Part shown: one piece after another, positions 9,452-20,860 of the stretch | Layout: each line of letters starts with the position of its first letter | Numbering within the stretch: the first letter of the stretch is position 1 | The notes under the pieces: model-generated | What the model was told of the DNA's origin: nothing | Databases searched by the model: none | Seen by the model: only the letters and a program-made list of their open reading frames with translations | NCBI GenBank assembly: GCA_033439765.1 | Contig: JAULSN010000008.1 | Span: 1,798,001 to 1,862,000, forward strand | Reading direction: 5' to 3' | DNA length: 64,000 nt | Origin: Lasiosphaeria ovina | Lineage: Eukaryota > Ascomycota > Sordariomycetes > Sordariales > Lasiosphaeriaceae | Translations under genes and position numbers: made by a program

Positions 9452-10743
9452 TTATATTAGCCCAACCAGCCCCATCACTGCCCCTATCAAAGCGAAGAGG
9501 GCCATCCCGCGGTCTTCTTGCCGCGGGGCTGCATTCTGAAGGCTTGGATTAGGCCTTCCGTCGCCTGGGGAAGAAGTCACTGCTGGATCGGCGTCCACGT
9601 AGCTAGTCGAAGTAACAGTCACGACTCTTCCACTCGACGTAGACGTGTAGGTCTTAACCACCATCTTAGAGGAGTGCGAAGTTGACGAAGACGATTGCTT
9701 AGACGATGTCGACAACGTGGTTCCTGTTCCGCATATTAGCATCCAAGTAAAGGTTAAACAAAAAAAAGGCAGGCAGAAGCATGTGCAAAAATAGACGACA
9801 AAAAGAAGAAAACAGAGCACAAGGACGAAGCCAACATACCTCCGTCGGCCGAGGAGGAAGAAGACGTCCACCATGATGTAGGAGATGGGAAAATGGAGGC
9901 CCCAGACGGAGAAGACGACGGGATCGGGAAGAGTGTGCTCTCACTTGGATCCAAAGACATACCGGTAGATGAGCTGGATTTTGATGTTGACGAAGTCACC
10001 GAAGGGGAAGACGAGGAAGTGCTCGAGGTGCTTGACGTGCTTGAGCTTCCCGAAGGTGTTGTAGACGGCGTGGGGTTCTGTGTGCTGCTCGGAATTGTTG
10101 TCCCTTGGGACGAGCTTGGAGAGGGCCCATCGGTGGTTGTGCTTCGACTTGTGGTCGGCTCCGAAGTTGGCTGTGAAGTTGGCTGGGAAGTCGGCACCGA
10201 GGTTGGCTCAGAGGTCGGCGGGGATGTGGGCTCAGATGAGGTTGAGTTTGTATCCGCACGCTTCGCAAGTTGCAACAGCGAAGTTGCCAGCGCGGCATCG
10301 ACTCGGTGAACGGCCTCGATGGCTTCCTGTTCCGATAGCCAAACTCCAGGCCGGAAACGCTGGGGGAAGTACTTGTGCAGAAGCTCATGAAGAGCTTCGG
10401 GCGAGGCCGACTCCAGCAAGGCTGAGAGCGAAAAATGCTCGACTTCGGTAGCAGCGATTTGGTCTGTGGCACCTTTGTCTTCACAACGTGTTGGGCCACG
10501 CCATGTCCGCGAAGGACTAGCCGAGCATATACCCAGCAAAAGTAGGAGACAGAGCCCAATGGCTAGCAGCATCCGTCGACGGGGCGCCATCTTGGAGTCG
10601 GAGTCTGTGTGTTGTTGAGCGGGAGGCGTCGATGGCACTTTGTGGTCTAGGTCCGGGTCCAGTATTGTAGCCTTCTCCAGGTCGCCCAGATGGAGAAATG
10701 CTGGAGCTGAAGGTGCGTCGGCACTTGTTTGGTGGTCAGCCAT
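9452..10743 (-). CDS. Ser/Thr-rich secreted or surface protein with probable GPI tail, up to 391 aa
   Basis: Exons 10743-9840 and 9723-9452. The intron (GTATGT donor, GATGCTAAT branch, GGAACAG acceptor) joins in phase 1. An internal ATG at 10590 begins a classic signal peptide, MAPRRRMLLAIGLCLLLLLG followed by ICSA. Starting there gives a 340-aa secreted protein; starting at 10743 (GCCATGG context) leaves 51 extra residues before the hydrophobic stretch. After the signal comes an ordered helical domain (about residues 95-165 of the long form, including LLHKYFPQRFRPGVWLSEQE), then a Ser/Thr/Pro region with repeats of the TSEPTSVPTSQPTSQPT type, likely O-glycosylated. The C-terminus ends in a hydrophobic tail (MALFALIGAVMGLVGLI) after polar residues, consistent with GPI attachment. 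Function unknown; a wall mannoprotein is the best inference. Confidence 0.75.
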
Positions 10744-13700
10744 GGCGCCGGTTTGTCCTGCCGAGATGACTGCAAAGCCTTGACGATATCGGGGGATGGC
10801 TGCGAGGGCTGATTCGAACTTCTGCCGCCAAGGTGGGCCTCCAATGCCTTGGGTGCAGGCTTCACCACCTGCATAAAGCCAACGAGGCCCAGTCTAGTGC
10901 TCTAGTGTGATGTATGTACTCTGCGTTGCGAAGTAATTCGACAAGCAAGGTGGTCTGCGGCCGAATGATGTTTGATGGGGACTCGGACTTGGTTTTGAAA
11001 CAAGACGAAGTGACGGACAGATGCAGACGCAGGCCCACCACGAGAGGACAGGACAGAGCAAGCAGGTGCGATACGACTAATAGTACGAAGATGCAACGCC
11101 AGGTTCTTCGGTTGCGTGACGACCTTCGAATCCGGAAGTTGGGAGGCTACCAGAAGTGGGACAATAAAGGATGGCCAGGACGTGACGACCAGACAGCAAA
11201 GCAACCTGAGGTCGGGTTGCCCTTGCCTCTGCTTCTTCTTCTCTCCCCACTGCCACTGCCTGTTTGGGCTGTTATGGATACTGGTGGACCCCTCAACTGC
11301 AGCCCAGACCTGACCCCCCCAGAAACAGTATTCGCTGGGCGTTCTCGGCGTCTGCAGTCTTTCAGCTTCTGGGAGTGGCGTATTGGGGACGCGGTATGAG
11401 TGTGGGAGCTACCTCTAGCTAGGTAAGGTAGCTTGCGGGCGCTTGAATCTGGATTTACCAGCTATGGATACCTTGGTTACTTTAACGTTCACCTCAACTG
11501 GTGAGCTATAAAAGCCGCTTCCTATACGGACATCTGTACAGATAAGTCGTATCTTGGGTACCTAGTGGGGGGCAGGTGTGGTGGCACTTGCCAAGTTGCA
11601 GCTGCCATCCTTACCGGAGCAAGCTCTCTTCAGCCCTTCATGGTGATGACGCTGCAAAGCGAGCAGGGGTGCCAGGAAGCGGCTCGTTTACCATGACCCA
11701 CTACAGGGAAACCAACAAGGTTGGGAAAGCTTTGCGATTTCTTTTTCTTCCCTCGGGCCCGGGCACACGGCAACTTGTAAGGCAACACGACCCCACACTT
11801 TCCACTCTTTTTTGGGGATTGGGAAAACTTCCCGGTTTGCTGGACGCAAGTTGAGCCGGAAATCGCACCGTTGGACTTGAAATCGGGTTCCCTTCGTCAA
11901 TAGTAACCGGCTGGCGATAATACTTCAAGTGAGAGTTTTGTTTAGTCAACAATATTTCCTTGCTCGCAAATCTTTAGAGACTGCGGGCAAGAAGTGTGGA
12001 TTTAGTGCCAACCGGCGTGGCCACCTACAGCGGGCTTAAGCAGAGTCGCAGACCACCAGCCATTCGTTTTTGTCGACAAGTGGTGGTTGGAAACGGGTAG
12101 CGGGGTTCCTGATACGACAACGGATGGGCTGACATAGAGCAAAGAAGGTTGTCGGATGTGTCTGCATAGCCCCGCCCAGCCTTTAGGTACGTAGACCAGA
12201 TCCGCCGCACTCGCAAAGAGTTCCGAGACAAAGGAACAAAGCTCTCCTTGGAATCCTTCCAAGATGCCACAAGTTTCACTATTTTCGCCTTTTTAACTCT
12301 CAGCAACGAATACCTTTCGGTTTGCGTCCCAGAATCCGACGGAACTGCCCTTCCATGTTTCCGAAAAAATAGACTGTCTACCGCGTCTGTTAGATGAAGC
12401 ACTGTATTTATCTGCAGTTGGCTCGATCCTGCCTGTTGCCGAAACATTTCAATCAGGAGGAAGAAACCGAAGGCGGCCAAGGCGGCGGCGCATTCCTGAA
12501 CGCGGGAACTCTGGGATATCCAGGATTGGGTTCTCGGACTCGTGTCTTGAGCCGCACTCGTTGGACCGTTGTCGTCAAACAGTTTACGGATATTTGCCGT
12601 TTGTAGAAGCACTGGGTCCGCCGCCGAGTGTTAACGTCATCGTCCCACAAACAGGCGGAACTGAGCAGTGAGTGATCCCGGGCGGCGTTATCCATACTTG
12701 GGTTGATATGATCCGACTTGGCTTGGCGGTTCCATCGAGCCTGTGCCGAGGCTCCCGATCGTCTCGGGCGATCATCCCCGGCCACCCATATGTGTGCAAC
12801 AGCGGACTGGATCTTGAGCGAGCACATCGCTGGTCAATACGAGCGTGACGAGCCGGCCTTGATGCAGTGGGTGCCCACTGACGATGATCTCGTACCGGTA
12901 ATCCGACAATGTTCTGCCCTTGATACGTACACATACTCGGTACACGAGGTCGAGATGTCCAGCCCCTACGCTGTGAGCGAATCAATGAATTGCTTCTGTT
13001 TGTTCTCTGAATAGGTGGATACGAGAATGTGTGTTTCATACACTAGGTCGACGTAATTCCTTGGCTTCTTTTGAGATCTGTCTCAAGAGTGGGGGTTTGC
13101 ACACCGCCGGCTCTTGAGTTCGACAAGTCACTTACTTGCGCTTTTCTTGGACTTTCACCTTCCTTCACCGTGAAGCAAGCGTCGTGAGAATTAAGTTAGC
13201 TATTTAGATGTGTTATATTATCATGAGGACAGCGATAATAGCTAAGCAAATCGTAAACACAGGAACTCATGGTTCAGGTGCTCAACCCCAACCCCACTTT
13301 TAACCTAACACAACCCCGAGCATATGAACAAAAGCTCTTTGTTTGGGACCAAGGAGGAGCTTAAGAAATCCTTTCTAATTCCCGCTCGCACAGTAACCTG
13401 ATCGCGAGAGTGATAAAGCACCCTCGTGGGCGGAGGTCTCTTGCTAGGTAAGGTAAGTTTCCTCAACTTGGGTTTTGAACGAAGCAGACGCAGCTCGACC
13501 ATCTTGCCCCGCTTTATGGAACACTTACAGCTACACGACGAACTAGCCACGGTGGCTTGTGTGGTATGTATGCATGTGGCGTGGATGCCTCGCGACGTCG
13601 CCCAGCGTTCCTGCTGCAGGACTGGCAGTGGCATCGGGAATGCGCTGCGGTTGAAAGAAGGTATCCATACCTAAATGTCCACCTTTCATGTGATATGGAT

Positions 13701-14033
13701 CCGACACCATCTCACGCACGCACTACCTACGGCCGTACTTGTCAACGCCTTGCCCTGCCTGCCTCAGGCGTCCCGCTAGAACCCTGAACGATTGAACCAT
13801 GCAGCCCTCTGCAGCCCCTGAGCCGCCTATCAATGTCAACTGGTGATCAATCAACCGCCGGAAGTTTCCATTTTCGAGATTCGGGTTTCCGCGGGTTCGG
13901 GCCACAGCATTGAATTGATCGATACGTACGTTTGGCACAGGGCTGGCTGCTGCCTCGAGCGCATTCCGTCCAACCCACCATCATACAAGAATCACATGCC
14001 CCATGTTGCGCCAGATCGACTGCAAGACCGGCC
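10744..14033. other. Large gene-free intergenic region (3.3 kb)
   Basis: Divergent promoter space for the Ser/Thr-rich protein (-) and dolichol kinase (+). It holds many short ORFs with no family resemblance or splice pattern. The longest (minus 12025-12612, 195 codons) has one hydrophobic patch but no recognisable domain. Scattered copies of the intergenic motif AGGTAAGGTA occur at about 11420 and 13445. A decayed gene cannot be excluded. Confidence 0.45.
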
Positions 14034-16887
14034 ATGCCCGAGCATCTCCTGCCCCCGGCTTTGACCACGGCGAGCGGTGCCTGCAGCGGCGACGAATCAC
14101 CGTCCCCAAACATCCGCATCCTGTCGCGCTCCCCGCACCCGTACCACCGTCGTAACTCGGAGCTGCTCGAGCCCGCCGACCGACTTGTGCACACAGCGGC
14201 GGCCCCCCCCCCTGCCTCTACTGCGGCCGTCGATGGCGCTGCCGACGCGGACACCGTCGCCAGGGGTCTGCCCTTGCTTCTGACCCCCAAGGACTCGACC
14301 CCCGCGAGCGACAGCGGCACCGACGCCGACGATGAACACTTCCTCAAGGGGCTTCCCGCACCCAAAACACGGTTGCACAAGGGCTTGCGGGGCAGGAACG
14401 AGCCTCTGTCGGGATCTTCAACACCACAGCTTTCGCCAGCTGTTTTGGAGGAGGAGGGGCGCAGGACGTCGCTCAGCCTGAGCCATGGCAGCTTTGCGCG
14501 AGACAAGAGAAGCGCTGCCGAGAAGGTGCGCCGCCGCAAGGAGCTTGTTCGGCGCAGCACCGAAGTTTTGCTCCTGGCTTGTCTGGCGGGCATGGTTGCC
14601 TCCAATCGCGATGTCCAGCCTTTCCTCCGGCTATACCAGAGAGGTAGGGATATATCCACAGTCTCGCGTTCCAGCACAACTTGCTCCCCCATTTTGCTAA
14701 CATGTTGCAGAATTTCTTGTCCTCGGACAGGTAGCGCTCGTGTTGCTTGCCGCTTACCCCCTGAGACTAGTCACTTGGGCCTATGCTCAGGGGAGTCCGT
14801 CAATATTGGTGCCGATTACTATTCCGTCGTCGTTTGATCCGGCGCCACTGTTTTATCCCCTATTGATACCCATACTTGTGTCTCTTCTTGTTGCGCAGAA
14901 TGTTAGGGCCGCTGTGCTATCAAATCTGGTCCTCGGCCTCTGCGCCCTGCCCAGGTCTTTGGTCCCCAGTTCCAGATATTGGGAAGTCTACAATCCCGCT
15001 CACTGGCTCCTTTCCTGTCTCCCGCTCTTCGTGGAGAGTTATCAACACTCAACCCCGCCCGTCGAGACCCACGAGATCTCTCAAGAAATTTTAGCTTTGC
15101 TCTACCCCTTGCACCAAACGCTATGTTTAATCCTACAGTTTCTCACAACGACGAGCCTGTTGACCGCCGAGTTGCAGCTACTCTCGGTTGCTCTTATCAA
15201 CGTCCTTTTGCTCGCCCAGTCTCCCCAGGCTGTCATTCTCAATGGCTTACTCTGGGGGGGCGGTCTCGGCATCATTGTTTTCTGCAGCCAGGTGATCCGA
15301 TGGGGAATTGCTCTGGCTCGAGTGCCAAAATGGCGATTTAAGCGTCTTTCCATCCCATCAAAAGGGGGATCTACTATCCGGCTATTACGCACACTCTGGT
15401 CGTCGCGGCGGCCTCGACTTGATATTAAAATGGTTGACTACAGAAACACATTTTCCGACACTGCCAACTCTTCTGACGAGTACTACGAGGGTGCAGGGCT
15501 GAAAAACCGCCCGCCGCCCCTGAGAAACCCGTTCCGGGCAGATAGTGTCAGCGATACAGACATGGTGCCCGGTTCACACGTGAACGCACTCAATGTGCGT
15601 TTCAACTTACCCGAGCCGATGCATCAGCTATCAGCCCGGAGAAATACCCTACCCTCGCCTGGCAGGTTCGGCAACGACCGATCCAAAACCAGCACTCCTT
15701 CGGGGCGCCGGAAACGCTCGGCCTCGTCCAGCGTGCGTGCCTTTTTCTCGCTGACGCAATCCCAGGCCGTGATGAGGAAGTGGCTGTACGCAGGCTACGT
15801 CTACCTCTGCGTGCTTATGATCGTATTAGTCGGCATCAGGGAGTACGTGCAGAGGTCTGCTCTGGCGGGATACGAGCCTATCGGGTGGGCCCTGGGCTAC
15901 CTGTTTGGTGACTTGCCACGCTTCCGGCTCGAGGTTGTCAAGGCGAATATCGAGAGCTGGATCTGCCTGCCGCCCCGGCCGGACCACGAAGCCGACGTTG
16001 CGTTTTGCCGCCAGGGCTTGGTTCAACACCTCCGCCACAGCTCGTTTGGTGAGGCTAATACGCGTCTTGTGCTCGCTGCCTACTGGCTTGCCATGATCGG
16101 CGTCGGCCTTGCCGTTGTCTTTCGGCTCTCTCCCATTTACGAGGTCGACACGCGCCGCAAGGTGTTCCACTTCATGATGGTGGCCATGTTCCTCCCCACC
16201 ACATACATCGACCCGACGTTTGTTTCGCTAGCCCTGTCCCTCGTGCTCGCCATATTCTTGCTCCTCGACCTCCTCCGCGCCAGTCAGCTTCCCCCCCTCT
16301 CCAAGCCCATCGCCTCGTTTCTCACCCCCTTTGTCGACGGCCGCGACCTTCGCGGCCCCGTCGTCATTTCCCACATCTTCCTGCTAATAGGCTGCGCCAT
16401 CCCCCTCTGGCTCAGCCTCGCCTCCCTCTCACGCACCGGCTCAGGCGCTCTCGCCGGCTGGGAGGTGCCCACGCGCGACGTCAGCATGGTGTCGGGCGTC
16501 GTGTGTGTCGGCCTCGGCGACGCGGCTGCCTCTCTCATCGGCCGCCGCTGGGGCCATCGCAAGTGGCTTTGGGGCGGGGGCAAAAGCGTCGAGGGCAGCC
16601 TCGCCTTTGCCACGGCTGTGTTCGTGGGACTGATGGCCGCCAACGCCTGGCTGCACATGGGCGGCTGGCCCCTGACGACTTCGACGCTGTCAATGACTGC
16701 TGCGCGGACCAGCCATCTCGGCGGCATGCTGGCGGGCCTCAGGAGCCTGTGGTCGTCGGCATCGCTGCAGAAGACCGCCATCTGCGCCTCGGTCGCCTCC
16801 CTCACCGAGGCTGTGCTGACGGGCGGAAACGATAATGTAGTTGTTCCGGTGGTTCTGTGGACCTGCGTGAAAAGCCTGGGCGTGTAG
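14034..16887 (+). CDS. SEC59: Dolichol kinase (SEC59 family), 928 aa
   Basis: Exons 14034-14643 and 14711-16887. The intron has donor GTAGGG, branch TTGCTAACATG and acceptor GTTGCAG; phase 1 joining gives LYQR-EFLVLGQ. The protein has a disordered, Ser/Pro-rich cytosolic N-terminus of about 175 residues, then many transmembrane helices. The C-terminal third carries the CTP-binding motif GLGDAAAS (from G804), a Lys/Gly-rich loop with KSVEGS, and the terminal TGGNDNVVVPV, all hallmarks of dolichol kinase. The enzyme (EC 2.7.1.108) phosphorylates dolichol with CTP in the ER membrane, supplying dolichyl phosphate for N-glycosylation, O-mannosylation and GPI synthesis. The long N-terminal extension is usual in filamentous fungi. 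The first in-frame ATG is 14034. Confidence 0.94.
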
Positions 16888-17423
16888 CGTTAGCGTTAGC
16901 GTTTGTTATGATAGAGGATAGATCTGTGCTTATATCTTGGGGCGTTTGGGAAGAAAGGGGCGTGGACAGCTTGTCAAAGTATAAGCGTAGCGTACCTGTC
17001 CAGTCTAAGATTATACCGCTTTCCTGCCTGTTGTTTGGATACCAATCTATACTTGGGGTTGCGTGGCTACCTTACCTACCTTACCTACCTACATGCTCGG
17101 GCTGTTACGGGCACCTTAGGTGAATTCGTTCCATGCACACGCATACTGTGTTCTAACCTTGGGAAACATGACAAGTTAGAAAGGACTACCGCTCCGCAGA
17201 GTGCACAGGGTTTACCACCGGTGATGTTTTCTTTTTCTCACCAAGACACAGATACAAGCAGGCATATATATAGTACACTTTTTGGATATTTGATATATGT
17301 ACACGTAAGTAAAACCCGAACAAAAAAAAAGAATTACACCCCACCCTGTACGCTACATCACTCACTCACTACACTACACAAGACAGGACACGGTATCTTT
17401 GTTTTGTTTTGTTTACTTTGTCT
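16888..17423. other. Convergent intergenic region with TACCT repeat
   Basis: 3' UTRs of dolichol kinase (+) and the hydrolase (-). A run of TACCTTACCTACC units is at about 17067-17093, the longest example in the window of a motif seen in many intergenic places. Confidence 0.55.
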
Positions 17424-19020
17424 CTATCCATACAGCCAAGAGGCAGTATTGTCCAGGGGCGAGGCGACCGTCTTGCGGTCGAGGATCTCCTTGACGACCT
17501 CCCTGACGCCCTGCTTGAAGCTACGCTCCTGGAGGAAGTGGTCGAGGACCTGCTTGCGGGTCATGTTGCCGCGCGAGACCTGGTCCTCGACCTCACGCTC
17601 GGTGGGCAGGCCCAGCTTGCCGTAGGGGTACTGGGCGTAGTCCGTGTCGTTGACGAGCTGCAGCGGGGGCGGGTAGTCGTCGACGCGGATGAAGGGCTCC
17701 GAGATGTTGCTGTCGGGCAGGATGTCCTCGAGCGCGGCGGGCTTCCACTTGGGCGCGCGCTTGTCGATGAGCACGGCCGTCACGCCCTCGTTGAAGTCGC
17801 GGTGCGCCATAAACTTGGCCGCGATCTGGTGCTCGCGCCGGAACGTCTCGGCGATGGTCCACTTGCGACCAATGCGCATCTGCCGCAGCGCCACGTGCAC
17901 CGACGTCGGCGACCGCTGGTGCAGCATGTCGAGGACCCCCTGCGCCCACGCCTTGGCGGGCCCCTCCTCGGCCTCGAGCGCGCTGATGATGTCCTCGACC
18001 GAGTTGTGCCTGAAGCACCGGTCGATGGCCTTGCGCAGCTCGCCGCCCATTAGTATGGGCTCGTCGTGCGGCAGGCCCGTGCAGTACTCCTCGATGGTGG
18101 CGTTGACGACGGACAGGCGGTGGGGCATCTCGTCGTAGTCGTTGAAGCGGAGCTCGGCCAGCCGCGACTCGAGGGCGGGCAGGCTGGAGGAGTGGAGGTA
18201 GTGTGTGGCGAGGCCGGCGAAGAAGACGTTGGCGCCCGTCAGGCGGGCGCTGGTCAGGGCGAGGAAGGTGCCCGTGGCGCCTGGCATCTTGGGCAGGAAG
18301 AAGGAGGCTCCGACGTCGGGGAAGAAGCCGATGGTGGTCTCGGGCATGGCGAACACGGTGCGCTCCGTGGCGATGCGGAAGGGGGCGTGGACGCTGAGGC
18401 CCACGCCGCCGCCCATGGTGATGCCGTCCATGAAGGCGACGTAGGGCTTGTTGAGGGTGGCGATCATGTGGTCCAGCTGGTATTCCAGGGCGAAGTAGTC
18501 CATGGACAGCCTCTTGCCTTTGGGGCCGCGCTGATTCCACCTCGCCAGCTGAGCCACGTCGCCGCCTGCGCAGAAGGCCTTCTCTCCTGTGCCCTTGATG
18601 ACGATAACGTTGGCCATGTCGGACTGGGACCATTCGATGAGGCGGGGGCCAATCTTGCGGATCATGGAGCCGTTGAGGGCGTTGAGCTTCATGGGGCGGT
18701 TGAGCTCGATGGACCGGAGCCCGTAGAGGGAGTTGAAGAGCACATCCTCGGGCTCGTCTCCCTCGACGGGCTTGAAGAGTTCGTGGGCGGCCTGGGTCGA
18801 CATCTGCAATGGGCTGGCAGTCAGTATGTGTGGTGTGGCATGCATGTGTAAACAAATTGGCGGATTAACAGAGCGTTGGCTTGCTTACCAGGAGTCGTGG
18901 CACTGCTTGCTGCGACAGCACCTTTGCTTTTAACGGCATGGCGAAGGTCCGTCTGCTGCAGCCGCGGCACGCAGCAGCGGCTGCCGGGGCGGCTCGACTG
19001 GCAATGGCCTGAGAGAACAT
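17424..19020 (-). CDS. 3-hydroxyisobutyryl-CoA hydrolase, mitochondrial (HIBCH/Ehd3 type), 503 aa
   Basis: Exons 19020-18889 and 18803-17424, joined in phase 0 (donor GTAAGC, acceptor ATTGCAG). Exon 1 encodes a 44-residue mitochondrial presequence rich in Ala, Arg and Ser with no acidic residue (MFSQAIASRAAPAAAAACRG then CSRRTFAMP). The body is a crotonase fold: oxyanion-hole residues FCAGGD (121-126) and GGGVGLS (175-181), then the hydrolase signature MPETTIGFFPDVGASFFL (197-214) with the catalytic-type Glu199 and Asp207. A C-terminal ECH_2 extension follows. The reaction releases 3-hydroxyisobutyrate from its CoA ester in valine catabolism (EC 3.1.2.4), in the mitochondrial matrix. An ATG at 18845 inside the intron gives a longer ORF without the presequence; the spliced model is preferred. 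Confidence 0.93.
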
Positions 19021-19555
19021 CTAGAGGAGGGTAATGTTGTGGAATCCCCTAGACCATTGTCATGGGCCGAGAATCCGCGATGTCGTGGGTCGTAGGGGGA
19101 GTCAATGGGTGCAGCTATACGGAATAGCTTATTTTTTTTCTTACCTGCTGGCGACCGCAGACCAGAGCCCGGCCACTGGAAATGCATGCGGCTTCGATGG
19201 ATCCACTGCCTGCTCTGAGCGCCACAGCTTTCCGCATTGGGGCCCACATCCAAGCAAGAGCCAATCATAGCGACTACGACTTCAACTTCGAAATGTCCTT
19301 TTTCGCATTCAACAACTCAACTATCTACTCCATAGCTCGCTGGCTACGTATTAGCTCATTTTATATATCGTTTACAATTTAATCACCAGCTAGGTAGAAG
19401 ATTTTACCCTGGTAAAGTCCTTCCTCCCCGATATGCCAACCGCAATTGGAGAAAGCGCAGAATTAGGGTTCGGTATACAAAACGTCAGCTAGACAAGCAC
19501 AGTTCACACTATCAAAACTCGATCCATATGATCCGCATTTCCACTTAATCCCTTC
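19021..19555. promoter_or_regulatory. Upstream region of the hydrolase gene
   Basis: About 535 bp between the hydrolase start (minus strand) and the 5' half of a 5S rRNA sequence. AT-rich at 19290-19400. No supported ORF. Confidence 0.45.
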
Positions 19556-19595
19556 ACATACGACCACAGGCGCTGGAAAGCTCGGGATCCCGTCC
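19556..19595 (+). pseudogene. 5' half of a 5S rRNA gene (40 nt)
   Basis: It begins ACATACGACCACAGG and ends GGGATCCCGTCC, the first third of a Sordariomycete 5S rRNA. Positions match the complete-length copy at 35273 (32 of 40 identical; six of the eight differences are transitions). The similarity stops abruptly at 19595 and the next sequence is unrelated. The matching 3' half lies at 20755 on the same strand. Confidence 0.8.
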
Positions 19596-19719
19596 TAGTC
19601 CCAGACACTTGCTCACTCCAAATACCATTCCCCCCTTCCACCGCTGTTGGTAGCCGGCGCCCTCGCAGTGGTCCTCATTTTGCCGAAGACCTTGCGCACC
19701 AAGTAATATGTGTTAGGAG

Positions 19720-20224
19720 TTAACGGGGTTCGGTTGGTTCTAGGTGAAATTTCCAGCTCCTTTCTTCGGCCTTGGTAGGATACAAATTGCAAGGCAGCTC
19801 CATGTTGTCATGGAACGCCGTACAAAAAACACTATGGTCTACCCCAATCGTCAGAGTAAATTCGATACTATCGGTTGGAAACCATAGGTTGCGCCCAGAT
19901 GTAAAGTGTCTCCAGCTAGCTTCGTAGAAACTCCGAAGATCAACTTCGATCTTGCCCTCGATGCAAACACCTGAGAAGTGTGGTTAGTGCCCTTTGGTAC
20001 GGATCCGTATGTATATTTGAAGGAGAGTGGGGGGTTGGGGGGGCAAATGTTATACTTTCTGTTCTTGCAGTTTCAGTTGGATGCCTGAATGAGCATGAAA
20101 CAAGCCATGTTGACCAAACACAAGCTTCCCTGGGCATGCCAAGGTAGAATTTACTATATGTTATTGTTGTAGAGCTTGCTATTATGTCCGAGCCGCGTGA
20201 GGTATGGCGCCCTCTGCGGATCAT
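19720..20224 (-). CDS. Possible two-exon orphan gene or gene remnant
   Basis: Reading minus from 19970 to 19720 gives an 82-codon open frame of protein-like composition (starting SVCIEGKIEVDLRSFYEASW) ending in TAA. It is preceded by a good 3' splice site, with CACTAAC branch and TTCTCAG acceptor. A donor-like GTATAA about 85 nt upstream joins in the same phase to a frame beginning with ATG at 20224. Neither part resembles a family I know, and both lie inside the DNA that separates the 5S halves. A cargo gene or relic is possible; chance is also possible, since an 80-codon frame is not rare. Confidence 0.25.
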
Positions 20225-20325
20225 CCACTGGATTTCGTCGTCGGCTACTCAGTTATTTGTTTGTTAGTGGCGTACTGGTTGGTGTTTCTCATGTTTTCGT
20301 CAAAACCCACCCTTTGTTGTTATCC

Positions 20326-20349
20326 CCCAGTTTGTCCAGACAAACTGGG
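20326..20349. repeat. Perfect 11-bp inverted repeat with 2-nt loop
   Basis: CCCAGTTTGTC (20326-20336), loop CA, then GACAAACTGGG (20339-20349). It lies in the DNA between the 5S halves, away from gene ends. Confidence 0.85.
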
Positions 20350-20754
20350 TTGAAGGGCGGCTGTCCACTTAATTCAGCAGGCCAGTCCAGACCGCCCCTT
20401 CGCACACTGCATTTCCATGCGCCCTCGAACTAAACCTCATTTCTGAAATATTCCAGAAATTGGCGCGCTCCTGCAGTACATGGACTACGTACGGCATGCC
20501 GTGGTCGCCGAGCCCCTTCTTAGCCGCCGCCAACGACGAGCGAGCATACGTGGCATGTTCGCTACCGATGGCTAAGAAGAAGTGGGGATTCTCTTCCGTT
20601 CGTAAACTACCGTTTTTTTTTTTTTTTTTTTAAAAAAAAAAATCAAAAAAAAATCAGGATACTAGTAGGAGGGAAAGAGGGTCCCGTTTTTGGATCCCAA
20701 GAACCCCTAGTTTCTGACCCCCTCTACCTCGTATGATAAGCTTCTGCCCGCCGC

Positions 20755-20802
20755 ACTAGTAGTTGGGTCGGTGACGACCAGCGAATCCGCGGTGTTGTAT
20801 GT
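20755..20802 (+). pseudogene. 3' part of a 5S rRNA gene (48 nt) with T-run terminator
   Basis: Matches the last 48 nt of the copy at 35273: ACTAGTAGTTGGGTCGG, then GTGACGACCAGCGAATC and the 3' helix strand GTTGTATGT. It is followed by seven T residues, a good Pol III terminator. The sequence just upstream (ATAAGCTTCTG) weakly resembles the 5S middle. Differences from the other copy sit at the CCGCGG/CTTTGG segment. It contains part of the internal control region but not the 5' end, so it should be inactive by itself. Confidence 0.8.
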
Positions 20803-20860
20803 TTTTTTGTTCTTTTTTTGCTACTCCACCCCTTTTGACAAGCACTGGACTAGGATAGGA

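Larger units (their letters stand above)
19596..20754. mobile_element. Unidentified 1.16-kb DNA lying between two halves of a 5S rRNA gene
   Basis: The segment separates the 5' 40 nt and the 3' 48 nt of one 5S gene in the same orientation. Both junctions carry the 5-mer CTAGT (19595-19599 and 20756-20760), which could be a target duplication, although about 31 nt of the middle of 5S are absent. The segment contains a possible two-exon minus-strand coding frame (19720-20224), a perfect 11-bp hairpin (20326-20349) and a long T-run followed by an A-run (about 20611-20641). No long terminal repeats, inverted termini or transposase were seen, so calling it mobile is inference. Confidence 0.35.

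Noticed and set aside
12025..12612. Minus-strand ORF of 195 codons with a hydrophobic patch
   Set aside because: No domain, splice pattern or start context; composition does not resemble neighbouring genes. A relic cannot be excluded.
18066..18851. Plus-strand ORF of 261 codons opposite the hydrolase
   Set aside because: Antisense shadow; the minus strand has the full crotonase signature.
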